Positions 1-10,077 of a DNA stretch of 64,000 nt are shown piece after piece. The DNA is taken from assembly GCA_001566295.1 (NCBI GenBank), contig KQ964247.1, forward strand, positions 1,612,001 through 1,676,000. The letters are read 5' to 3'. Each line of letters opens with the position of its first letter. Positions within the stretch are counted from its first letter, which is position 1. The stretch comes from Microdochium bolleyi (taxonomy: Eukaryota; Ascomycota; Sordariomycetes; Xylariales; Microdochiaceae). Under the pieces are notes generated by a model. The model saw nothing but the letters and a program-made list of their open reading frames with translations. It did no database searches and was not told the DNA's origin. The position numbers and the translations under genes are program-made.

Positions 1-528
1 GCCACACCGGATTCGGACGCCGACGAAAGCTCCGACGACGACCTTCTGCAGATTGAGGAACCCGGCGGCTCCAATCCCCCGCCTGCCTCTGCGCGCGACT
101 TCTCGCCAGCCTTTGGAGTCCGGCGGTTCTCCGACTTTGTTCAGGAGGTCTCGGGGGAAGAGGATGACGCCGATGGCGAGGACGACGATGACAACCAAAG
201 CATCGAGCACTTCACCCTCCCCAGCCCCGTCAATCGGCAGATGGAGGAGAGCGCGGGCCTGTCCTCGGCACGTGCCGCTGGTGCAGACCCCTACCAGACC
301 CGAGGAGGGCAGCAGCAGCAACAATATGAGGATGAAGAGGAAGAGAGCGATGAGGATGCCGAGATGGAGGATGTTCACCAGCACCATGAGCCTGCTGCTG
401 CTTCTGCAGACAACGACATGGGAGATGACACCTTTGATGATCTCGAGGCCGAGCTTATGGCCGCATACGATGAGGATGAGAAGGCAGATGTTCATGAGCC
501 AGAGAGTGACGTCAGCGAGGAGGAATGA
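1..528 (+). CDS. C-terminal end of an unidentified acidic protein (5' end outside window)
   Basis: The frame is open from base 1 to a TGA at 526-528, giving the last 175 residues of a protein that starts before the window. The segment is highly acidic and looks disordered: runs of Asp/Glu, a QQQQQ tract and a closing stretch with DTFDDLEAELMAAYDEDE. The short patch SPAFGVRRFSDFV is less acidic and may be a binding motif. No enzymatic domain lies in the visible part. Acidic tails of this kind occur in nuclear transcription or chromatin proteins, but that is inference and I do not recognise the family. The next gene points towards this one, so the two are convergent. An ATG at 241 is in frame but is probably internal, because the frame upstream of it is equally protein-like. 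Confidence 0.7.
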   Translation, partial: ATPDSDADESSDDDLLQIEEPGGSNPPPASARDFSPAFGVRRFSDFVQEVSGEEDDADGEDDDDNQSIEHFTLPSPVNRQMEESAGLSSARAAGADPYQTRGGQQQQQYEDEEEESDEDAEMEDVHQHHEPAAASADNDMGDDTFDDLEAELMAAYDEDEKADVHEPESDVSEEE

Positions 529-1321
529 TACCACATCCATGCCTTCTCTACACACTCGACTTGCTTCCGCCTGCTGGCTGGAGCCTCCTGAGGGGAGAGT
601 ATCACTTCACGAATCTAACGAAAAATTTGGGGCGCGAAGCTCCGCGACTGCTTTTCAAGGCGTTTGGCGTGCTCCGAGAGACACAAACAATCGATAGGAT
701 TTGGATCTGGATTTTTGTATCAGAATTTCGAGGCCGTAGCCAGAAACGCCATTGACTTCACAGTAGAAATGGACATTTCAGACGAAAGTTGACAACGCCA
801 TTATCCCGTGAACACCATGAGAAGGGCTGCACACAGCAGAGAGAGAGCTAGGGGTGGGTGGCTAGATATGGTGTCCGCAGAAAGTTTATCTTGTATTTGA
901 GAGCAGACGGAGCGGGTCAGAAAAGCCGCCTTCCCTGCGAGCTATCCGAGAAGAGTGTTTTTATTAGAACGCCTTGGTTTTGCTCGCGATCAAAGAGTCC
1001 ATCCGGAGTACGGAGAGGTGTATTGAAATGAAGACGAAGAATAAGTAGTAGCAGAGAGAAGAGAGAAGATGAAGAAAAAAAGCCCGATACTGCATCGCTT
1101 GCTTGTCCATATGCCCTGACCAGATGATAAACCGCGCGCAAGGCACGCACGTGCACTAAACATGTACTAATAAAGAACTTTGGAAGACCACTTCGTCCCG
1201 ATGCACTGCCGAGACAGCAAAACCGGCTTTCCCCACCCCAGCGTACGAGCCGGTAAGAAACCAAGAAGAAATCCATGACCCAATAACACCGAGCAAAGAC
1301 CAGCAGGACGTAACTCAAGAC
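529..1321. other. convergent intergenic region
   Basis: Two genes converge here, so the stretch should hold both 3' UTRs. It has A-rich stretches (for example around 1060-1080) usable for polyadenylation. The small ORFs here lack protein-like composition. Nothing else seen. Confidence 0.6.
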
Positions 1322-3487
1322 TCAGTCCATAGCCTCGTCCATCGCGTCAAACAGCTGCTGGTTCGCGCCATGCTTCTTGACCATGTGCCTCCGCCAGTTG
1401 TCCTTCCGCGGGAACGCCTTGCCGCCCTTAAAGTACGCGCACCCGGGCTCCGTGCAGTGGAACGCCTTGGACTTGAGGTGCTTGTCGTTGATGTGACGGT
1501 CCAGATGTGTCTTGGTGCCGAAGCGCTTGTCGCAGCCCTGGTAGGGGCACTCGTGCTTGCGGTCGTGGTACCGTTTGTGGTGGTTGAGCTTGTGGATCTG
1601 GTCGAACGTGCGGCCGCACTCCTCACACATGAGACCGCCACCGCTGCCGCTGCCGCTGAGCGGCGGAGAGAGCTGCTGCATCACCTCAGGCGAGGCGCTC
1701 GAGCCGTACTCGCCGGCGAGCGATTGCTGCTGGTGGAGGGGATACTGCTGCTGTTGCTGCTGGTGGAATGGCATGGGGAATGGGGACGGGGACATGGTGA
1801 TCCGCGTGTCCGGCGTCCTACCACTCGAGGGGTCTGTCGAGCTGGGACCCATGGATACGGAGTAGTCATATGATTCGCTGGACCGGCGTGGCTCATCGTA
1901 GCCGGGGATGTCGAGGAACTCGTCCATAAGGTCCATATGTTGTTGTGCCGAAGATAGCGTGTAGTTGTGACCAGCTGTATGGTACATCTCAGGGCTCGTC
2001 ATATCCGGAGGCGAAGCTGATACCGCCGGTGCCGTCACGGGTGAGGGCGGGTTCTCCAGTCGGTAGTCCGTGTGGTAGTACTTCTCGGTGGAGGTGGTGG
2101 GCTGCATGACGTGCATAGGGCGGACAAAGTTCTCGGAGGTCTGGGGTGGCGACGGCGATGATGAAGTGGCAACGGCTTGAGGACCACTGAATATGCCATT
2201 TGATTCATCGTCGTAAACGGGCTCCGGAATCTCAGGGCTCTTAAGTCGCTGCGTCCGCTCGGGCTCGGGCGCCGGCTCTGGTCGGCCGGGGTGGGGCGGC
2301 TGTGCTGCAAGGGGCGCAGTAGGCTGGGTTCCCTCAATTCCGTATGCATAGCTGTCGGAGCTGCCGAACCTCGACCCGTAAACGGCAGACGGCAATTCGG
2401 GGTCGACTTCTGTCGTCTCCCGTATCCCGGAACCCTTGCGCCATGAGTTGATGCGTGCAAGCTGCTGCGCTTCTGTGCCCATCCTGCGCGCGCGCGTCTG
2501 GGGTGTGGGGTCGATTGGCGACCTCCCTGCGGGCGTCTGGGCATGCCCGCCGCCAGCCGCGCCTGTGGTCCCAAAATCACCAATTTCTTCGGGCTCGTCG
2601 AAAATCTGCCGCGATCCGGGGAAGTGAAGATTTTGTGCATTTTGCAGGTCCACACCCCGCATGGACTCGAGCCCCGTGCCTGTCCTGCTGCCGTAGACAG
2701 AGGGTGTGTATGATGGCGTGTCCACGCCGCGGGTTACAGAGATAGACGACTGCGTAGAATGCCGGCCTTGCACGACGGTGGTCCAGAAGCGCTTGAATGA
2801 GCTGCTACTTTCCGTCTTCTTCGCTCTCCGCCTCGACTCCGCAATTTGCTCCTCGTACATAGTGTTCATTGCAGCACTGGGGCTGCCAGGGCCTGGCGCA
2901 GGGGGATCAGAATCGAATGATATCCGTGTGTCGTAGTAGCTTGCATTAGCTGCCCCGGGAATAATCGGCTGCTCTTGCTGGATTTGCGTGTCCGCATATC
3001 GGCTTGTGTCTGCTGAGAAGTCGTGTGCGTGTGTTGGTGGAAGCGTGGTGGCCGTCGGCACTGCTGGTACGGCGGATGCCGCCGTTGGTGATTCAGATTC
3101 GGCACTTGGACTCGCAGATGGTGTTGAGACGGATTCTTTCGGAGCGTCGATTGTCCGGTCTGCGTCACCACTACTTGGATGGACATCGTTCTCTTCTAGC
3201 ATTGGCTTGCATCCTGGGAATGGCGGCGCATAGGGATGTGCAGAATAGCCAGGCCCTGTGAAAGAGAACGACGCCCGACGTTGCGTCGTGGGCTTGATTG
3301 TGGGTGCCGCCTTCTTGGCTGCCGATTCCCTTATCTTGCGCTTTATTCGGAAGTAGACGAAGCCCAGGACGAGAGCCAGGAATGCAGTACCGATCAGACT
3401 TCCTATCACTGCTCCCGCGATCGCTCCGCCCGACATGGACGTGGCCCGACGCATGATGCCTGCCGGCGTGCTCGTGGTTGGCGCCAT
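1322..3487 (-). CDS. membrane-anchored C2H2 zinc-finger protein, putative tethered transcription factor
   Basis: A single uninterrupted frame encodes 721 residues. Residues about 20-46 form a Gly/Ala-rich hydrophobic helix (GGAIAGAVIGSLIGTAFLAL and on), followed at once by a basic stop-transfer sequence (RIKRKIRESAAKK). This resembles the single membrane helix of fungal Mid2/SKG6-like surface proteins, but only about 20 residues precede it and there is no signal peptide. A long Ser/Pro/Gln-rich, probably disordered region follows. Near the C-terminus are three C2H2 fingers: C-x2-C-x12-H-x3-H beginning CEECGRTF, C-x4-C-x12-H-x4-H beginning CPYQGC, and a long one beginning CTEPGC and containing FPRKDNWRRH, a signature of fungal C2H2 factors. 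The expected topology puts the fingers in the cytosol. It is divergent from the CRY-DASH gene. Alternatives are a missed upstream exon encoding an ectodomain, or a helix that is not membrane-inserted. The coding call is firm; the tethering is inference. Confidence 0.85.
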   Translation of the reverse strand: MAPTTSTPAGIMRRATSMSGGAIAGAVIGSLIGTAFLALVLGFVYFRIKRKIRESAAKKAAPTIKPTTQRRASFSFTGPGYSAHPYAPPFPGCKPMLEENDVHPSSGDADRTIDAPKESVSTPSASPSAESESPTAASAVPAVPTATTLPPTHAHDFSADTSRYADTQIQQEQPIIPGAANASYYDTRISFDSDPPAPGPGSPSAAMNTMYEEQIAESRRRAKKTESSSSFKRFWTTVVQGRHSTQSSISVTRGVDTPSYTPSVYGSRTGTGLESMRGVDLQNAQNLHFPGSRQIFDEPEEIGDFGTTGAAGGGHAQTPAGRSPIDPTPQTRARRMGTEAQQLARINSWRKGSGIRETTEVDPELPSAVYGSRFGSSDSYAYGIEGTQPTAPLAAQPPHPGRPEPAPEPERTQRLKSPEIPEPVYDDESNGIFSGPQAVATSSSPSPPQTSENFVRPMHVMQPTTSTEKYYHTDYRLENPPSPVTAPAVSASPPDMTSPEMYHTAGHNYTLSSAQQHMDLMDEFLDIPGYDEPRRSSESYDYSVSMGPSSTDPSSGRTPDTRITMSPSPFPMPFHQQQQQQYPLHQQQSLAGEYGSSASPEVMQQLSPPLSGSGSGGGLMCEECGRTFDQIHKLNHHKRYHDRKHECPYQGCDKRFGTKTHLDRHINDKHLKSKAFHCTEPGCAYFKGGKAFPRKDNWRRHMVKKHGANQQLFDAMDEAMD

Positions 3488-6400
3488 AGTGCTGTATGCT
3501 TTTCGAGATCTGCGTCGTTCTGTTGGAAAAGGGCGTTCTTCTGCCGCGGGTTTCTGAAGTGGGAAAAATCACCTGAGGCCAATTGAGCCTCAGGCTTTCG
3601 AGGTCGCAAGCCTGGCCTGGAAATTCGGTTTTACAGCGTTAGCCTCGGAAGGCCTGCGGTCGCACGGTGAGGGCGACTCCGGCCGGTCGAAGCAGCTCGA
3701 GCGAGCTGGGAAGGGCGAGATCGAGAGGCACCCCGTGCCAAGCGCGCAATTGGTTGTCGCCAGGCGCGAGACAGATCGTGGTGCTACGGTGCCGTGGAGC
3801 AGGGTTGTGATGCGGCAAGCACTGTCGGCAGGGCTTGCATAGCCCTGTGTAGTGTTCGGGATGAGCGACAGCCTTGGCGTTGACGGCTTTGGATGAGGTT
3901 TGAAGGTCGCAAGACAAACTGGCGATAAACTTGGCTGGGAAGAGGCTCCATCAGCACGGCCCCTCTCCATTGGAGTCCTCCGGCTAGCCGGTTGTGGAGA
4001 TGCTGTCATTGTGCTAATGTGGTCCCTCGCAGTTTGCGTGTCCAGCTGTTAGTGCACCGTCAGTCTCAACCCCGGTGGGTCGTTCAGCTGTTCAGGGTTC
4101 TGGGGCCACGCACTGCGCCACCACGTTGGTCTGCATGAGCGGACCTGCTGGCGGTTACCAAGTACCTTAGTTATGCTGTGGTGAGGTGGTGCATTGCTAC
4201 TCCATACTCTCGATGTGCTCGGCTGCCTCTGGACGGGACCTGGATTCGCGTGTCGATGCCATTCGTTCAAAGTTGTTTGACAAAGTACAGATGGGCGAAC
4301 TTGGAATCACCCCATCATCTGCTTGCATCACGACTCTGACAGTGCATGGAGGTAGGTGCTTGCCTCCGGGTACGATACCGCTCCGACCACCACTGGGCCG
4401 GCACGCGGCGGCATCTGCCAGGCCGGCACGCAAGCACAGGCACGATACACTCCAGTGACTCGAATCTGCGCAGTGTGCGCCCAGACTGACCTCGAAAACG
4501 GGGTTTGTATCCTTTCCGTTGCGGCTGCGGCTGCGGCCTGCGTTCCGCTTGGAAGGACTCGGTCTTTACGGCAAGCCAGAGCGGCTTAATTGCGATTGCA
4601 GATACACCCCATGGGACCTCCGAGCTTTTGCCTCGCCAGACAAGCATACAGAAATGACAGGACAGAAGGTTTCACTGAGACTTGAAACACCGCCGACGAC
4701 GCGCAGCCGCAGATAACACTCTGAGAGTAGTGATCGTCAGGGTCCAGCCCCCTTGGAGGTTTCTGGTCTCGCCAGGACGACTAGTGCTGGGCTGACTTTG
4801 ATCACTTGCTTCGTCACTGTCAGACAGATATCTTCCACGGGTGAGCACGGAACGGGCCATGATCACATGATGTGCTCTCATCCGGGCCATGCTATGCACT
4901 CCGACCCATGAGTGCAAGATGACCTCGTAGGAGGTCAAATGTGTTGCATGTGAGTACTGCTCCCATTACTTCCGAGTGTAGTCGATGACGGGACCAGCGG
5001 GGTTCTCGATCGATGACGACAGTGTCGCACCCGCCTACGGCAATGTGAGACTGATGGCAGATGGAGATCAAGGTGCTGGTGTCTGAAGGTTTTGGAGTCT
5101 GCAACGTGGGCCGTTGGCAGACACACCTGTGGAGTAATTACCATGACAAGGTCTGGACTCTGGAGCCGGCTCATGCAGGAGTCCGCAACAGATAACGGCG
5201 ACCTGTGATCTAGACGTCATCATCACCAGCTTTCTGCAGATGCCGCACCCCACCCATCGTACCACCTTTACCATGTCAAATTCCGCCGGCAGATTTGTGC
5301 CTGACACTGATCAGTGATGAGCATCGTACTCCAAAGCAAGTGGAGGCTGGGGCCCCGCTTGCCCGTAGTTGTTTGTTCGCATCGATGACGCAATAGAGCT
5401 TGAGGAAAGAGAATCGCCAACATCAAACCACACCACAACCCGTACTGTGGTCTCCAAAGACGGTGTGGGAGAACCACATCCAATTCAATGATGACCGAGG
5501 TACCTACCTAGGTACCTAATCAACGCGTCAAACATTCAAAGGCTCCCAGCGGCTGCCCTGCCTATGTTAGACCCCAACTTTGGGACTGTCACTCATGACC
5601 TTTGCGAAGTGTGCAGCTTTCTTTGTCATGCCGAGGAACATGCTGGATTTCCAGTTTTTGCAGGGCCACACTAGCCACGATGGCGGGGCCACCTGCATGG
5701 ATACTGGACATCGTGACCCAGATTTGTGATTGTCGGGTGCCGAGTTCGGCCCAGCCCGGTGGGCAAGTGGACATGGCGATGGGGACTGCGATTTATGAAT
5801 TAGCATCGGCCGTTGGTGCTGTGCTGGATGGTCGCCCTGGGCAGGACCCTTGGTGCAGGTGTCCGCGGCCGAGTTATGTGTCGATTCATGCCAGCCCCAG
5901 GTCGTGCCCCTGAGTGGTGACGTAGGTCTGCCAGTGGCGCCCGGTCCCCCGACCGCCCCATCTTCCATTTGTGAACGTCTCGATCCGCGCGAACTCTGAG
6001 CATCCTCGCCATCGACGGCGCGCCGCACAAGACCAGACCACCATCGACGCGCCAGCCACCAATGACCGCCGACGCCTGCCCGGTCTCCAGGACTCGTCTA
6101 GGCCCTGTGCGATCACCATTAAAACGTGGCAGCTATGGATCTCCCGTTCCCGCTCCTCGATGGACCTCCTCAGATCCCGATTTCTGGGCCTGAGGTTCTC
6201 GAAGCGATCTTTCCTGGAAGCCGATGACACCTACTCCTCGTCTTCTTGACAAGCTTCGACATTTCCCACTCCAGCGATCGCGTCCCACATTCATCACTGG
6301 CACACGTCGTGCTCGCTAGGTTGTCTAGACGACTGTTCAACGATCGCGGTCGATCATCGTGTTTTTGACAAAACGAACACCTCTCAGGGATCATTCTGCT

Positions 6401-7081
6401 GCCTCGGGTACCTACGCTGTCCACCAGGGGCCTGTCCCGATACACAACTTGTCATCGAGGTTCCGCGGCGCACCATCCTCGACTTCGATCCCGCTGCAAA
6501 ACTCCAGATGCAGAGCACAGTCGACATCTTCTCTCCCTGCCAAGCCCCGGGTCTAAGATCTAGAACGGGCTGAACCCAAGCCCATCGCCAGCAAGACCCT
6601 TGAGACCAGTCCCGTGCTGATTCAAGCTCGACTCTAAAACAGACGACTCGTGCCTTTGACCCCTACTGTTGGTTGGGGCTAGCGCGGCCTTCCCGCCACT
6701 AGTCTCGCGTTTGACCCTCCGGTGAGGTCACCAGTCCTGCTCAGGCCAGCCTCATGAAGAGTCCTTCGGCATTGTTTCTTCAAGGAGTCATTGCCAGCTT
6801 CGTCCGACATAACGCACTCCGACTGCTGTCCAGAGGCCCAGGAGACATTTCTTCTCGTTGTGGGAAGATCAACAAACCCCAACATCGGCTTTGATTCCGC
6901 AGCACTCCATTCTCCACGACACCTCTCTCCATCCTGAACCTGTCACGTTCTGTGAAGGTGGAGTTCGAGATATCTCCTTGATTACTATCTCTCTTACACG
7001 CGGCCACAACGTACTGCCAATGCGCCAACTGGCCAACACACCATAAGCACACCCTACTCGTCAAACCCTGATCACACAAGC
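3488..7081. other. 3.6-kb divergent intergenic region between zinc-finger and CRY-DASH genes
   Basis: No ORF here has convincing composition or a recognisable domain on either strand. The region lies between two divergent starts and should hold both promoters and 5' UTRs. It contains a nested palindromic element at about 5499-5517 (TACCTAGGTA flanked by GGTACC) and a GATC-rich block at 5982-6560, listed separately. Confidence 0.6.
5982..6560. promoter_or_regulatory. GATC/CGAT-dense block, candidate light-response region
   Basis: GATC occurs at 5982, 6111, 6138, 6173, 6206, 6276, 6342, 6352, 6389, 6487 and 6557: eleven times in about 580 bases, where about two would be expected by chance. Two places pair GATC with CGAT closely: GATCCCGATT at 6173-6182 and GATCGCGGTCGATC at 6342-6355. 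White-collar-type GATA factors of filamentous fungi bind paired GAT-containing light-response elements, so this is a plausible control region for the CRY-DASH gene starting at 7082. The function is inferred; the enrichment is seen directly. Confidence 0.4.
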
Positions 7082-9408
7082 ATGCCTGGAAACAATAAGA
7101 CACTCGTATATCTCTTCCGTCACGATCTGCGGGTGTCAGACAATCCCATCCTGCATCGTCTCACCAAGGCGGCGGACCATGCCTTCACCCACTTCGTGCC
7201 CCTGGTGGTCATCTCGCCGCAGCACCTTGAGGTCTCTGGCTTCTTGAAAGATGGACAGAGTTCACCTTATCCCCCGGCCAAAAGTGAGCTGTCTGGGCTA
7301 TGGAGATGCGGGCCGCATCGAGCCAAGTTCATTGGGGAGTCAATCATGAACTTGAAGAGCAACATGCACAAGTCTGGAAGCCAGTTGACTATCAAGGTTG
7401 GCAAGCCGTCAGAGGTCGTGGAGCAGATATGCAAAGAGTTGGCGAAGCAGTCCCATCGTGTCGAGGCCGTGTGGGCAATAGACGAGGAAGGCACAGAAGA
7501 GAAAGACGAGGAGGCCGGCATAGCAGAGGTCTGTGCCAAGAATGACATCAAGTTCCAGTTATGGACCGACGAGAAATATTACATTGACGAGTACGTATGG
7601 CACCATTAGTCCACAAGAATCTCCGAAGCACTGACCTGGCTTGTAGCCGCGATCTCAAATTCGACAAGCCGCAGGACTTGCCTGATGTATTCACAACATA
7701 CCGCAAGATGATGGAGCCCTTGCGTGAGAAGCCTCGGAAACCTTTGCCAAAGTCTTCGTCAACATCGTTCCCGCAAACCGTCGACCAGAAGATGCTGGAC
7801 AATGTGGGATCGTCATTTGTAATACCTGATTCTGATGAAGAGTTTCTAAACCGCCTCGTAGCTCCCATCAAGGACTTCGTGGCCAACATCCCACCATTCC
7901 CGGAAGGAGCGGAGACTGCGCATCCCTTCAAGGGTGGCGAGAGTACAGGCTTGCAACGACTGGACGCACTCATCAAACGCGGACTCGCGAACAAATACAA
8001 GGCCACTCGAAACGGGCTACTCGGCGAAGAGTTCAGTACCAAATTGTCTGCATACCTCGCGCAGGGCTGTATCACCGCTCGTCAAATCCAAGCCTCTCTG
8101 CTGGAGTTCGAGGATGGTACCAACGAGGCGTTTGCTGATGTTGAGGGCTATGGCAAGGGAGAGAACGAGGGGACAAAAGGTATCCGTTTCGAGTTGCTTT
8201 GGCGCGACTATATGCGGCTGTGCAACCGCAAGTTCAAGCACAAGCTTTTCTACCGATCTGGATTCAGAAGTGCACACGACAACAAGTGGAAGGTGCCGCG
8301 GAAGGGCCCGAGCCCCAAGGCATCTAATAGTGATCACGCCGAGTCGACAGACGCTGTCCAGGCCACGCTAAAACGACTCTTTGAGGGTACGACAGGGATG
8401 GGTCTCATTGACGCTTCGCAGCGCGAGCTCATCCACACGGGGTACACATCAAATCGAGCTCGGCAGAATGTTGCTAGCTTCCTAGCGAAGCACCTCAATA
8501 TCGACTGGCGTTTCGGTGCGGAGTACTACGAGATGCTGCTGGTCGATTATGATGTTTCGTCCAACTGGGCGAATTGGCAGTATGTTGCGGGGGTCGGGAA
8601 CGATCCCCGTGGCGAGGCTCGCATCTTCAACCCGGTTAAGCAAGCGTTCGATTACGACAAGGAAGGCGATTACGTCCGCACCTGGGTCCCGGAAGTGCAG
8701 AAGCTGGAGAAGTTGGAGAACGTCTTCCAGGCCTGGACCACACCGAAGGAAGATTGGGACCGGTTCGGACTAACCGGCTTAGCTATGGCGGAAGATCCGG
8801 TCCTCAAGATTAACTTCTCGGTAGAGGGCAAGCCGAAGAACAATCGCCGACCGTTCAATCGCCGTCGTGGACAGGGCCGTGGAGGCGGAAACAGTAACAG
8901 CAACGGCAATGGCAATGGCAACGGCAATGGTGGGAATGGTAATGGGAATGGCAATGGGAACGGCCATGGACACAGGAACGGCTCTGTCAATGGCCACTCC
9001 CCGAAATCTGCGTCCCACCAGCAGCAAGACAAACAATACACACAACAGCCACAAGATCACTACGAAAAGCAGCAACATTACTCAAGGCCCGACTCTTATC
9101 ATGGTCATGACCAGCATCCGTACTACCAGACGCCGTTCGTCGGCCAGGGCGTTCTGCCGCCGCACTACGGACAAACACGTACGTACCCAGCATACTACGG
9201 CGGCGGTGGCGATGACCGTGGTGGCAACTTTTATGGCATGCGTGGGAATGGCAGGCCGTACCGTGGCCGAGGCCGAGGCGGTGCGGGAGGAGGTGGTGGT
9301 TATGGGGGCTCTCTATATCGCGGGAACTACTACGGCCCGCCCGCGCAGGCGCAGTCCTGGCAGCCGGATCCGTATGGCTACAACGACGCGCAGATGCCGC
9401 CGTGGTAG
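7082..9408 (+). CDS. cry: CRY-DASH cryptochrome/photolyase
   Basis: Exons 7082-7590 and 7647-9408 flank a 56-nt intron (GTACGT...TTGTAG) and give 756 residues. The N-terminal photolyase domain opens with LFRHDLRVSDNPIL. The FAD-binding part shows SNRARQNVASFLAKH, DWRFGAEYYEMLLVDYD, SSNWANWQYVAGVGNDPR and FNPVKQAFDYD, which identify the DASH branch rather than CPD class I. CRY-DASH proteins carry FAD and a methenyl-folate antenna, repair cyclobutane dimers mainly in single-stranded DNA, and act in fungal light responses. From about residue 568 a 190-residue tail follows: Gly/Asn repeats, a Gln/His-rich part, then GRGRGG-type boxes typical of RNA-binding RGG regions and known from fungal CRY-DASH proteins. 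The gene is divergent from the membrane zinc-finger gene and convergent with the thioesterase next to al-2. Confidence 0.95.
8890..8970 (+). repeat. imperfect GGNAAY repeat in the CRY-DASH tail
   Basis: Alternating Gly and Asn codons (GGC AAT, GGG AAT, GGC AAC) form a short imperfect coding repeat that encodes the NGNG tract. Such tracts vary in length by slippage. Confidence 0.8.
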
Positions 9409-10077
9409 TTATCGCGCCAGGTGCTACCTTCGTGTGCTTCATCCAGTACAGCGCTGGTGGCTCTTTGATGGGTTTCTGAGTCTCGCCGACGGCCACAATA
9501 GAAATCCTTGCTTTGCTCTGTAGAACTGTAGAAACTACACTACCAAAAGCAACGTGAAGATATCGAACTTTTATCGCTATTCATTTCTATATCAGAATGG
9601 CCGTTCCCGACATGGCCAGGGTGTGTGGTGTGTGGTTGTCGGGCTCCCACTATTTCCCTTCATGCCATGGCTGTGGCCAAGACTAGAGTGTATCATTGCC
9701 AGTGCACCTGCTACTCTCCTGGACAAAGGCGACGTGCACCCGTGCTTACGCTCCCTACGGTCGCGTGGTGATTGCTAGCACACCTTGAACAGGCTCACTT
9801 AGCCACGACTTTCCTCGTCGTCCGGTAGTGATGGCCAATCAAGGCGCTTCCCACCATCCACGACATAGTCCTTTCTTTGTACCAAGGACAGAATCTTGGG
9901 TCCGTTCCGCTCTCTCCTCTATCTACGTCTATCCGTTCAGCCTCTGTCACAATTATCTACCTTCATGTTTCGACGCAGGTTACCCCCGCCACCCTTCTCC
10001 TGTCTTTTGTCTGGGACTCATCGACCAAAAAGACCCGGGACGACTTTTGCTGACAATGTCTTTTCTCCTTTCTTTGC
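9409..10077. other. convergent intergenic region
   Basis: The CRY-DASH gene and the minus-strand thioesterase end towards each other, so the 670 bases should hold two 3' UTRs. I see no gene. Confidence 0.6.
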
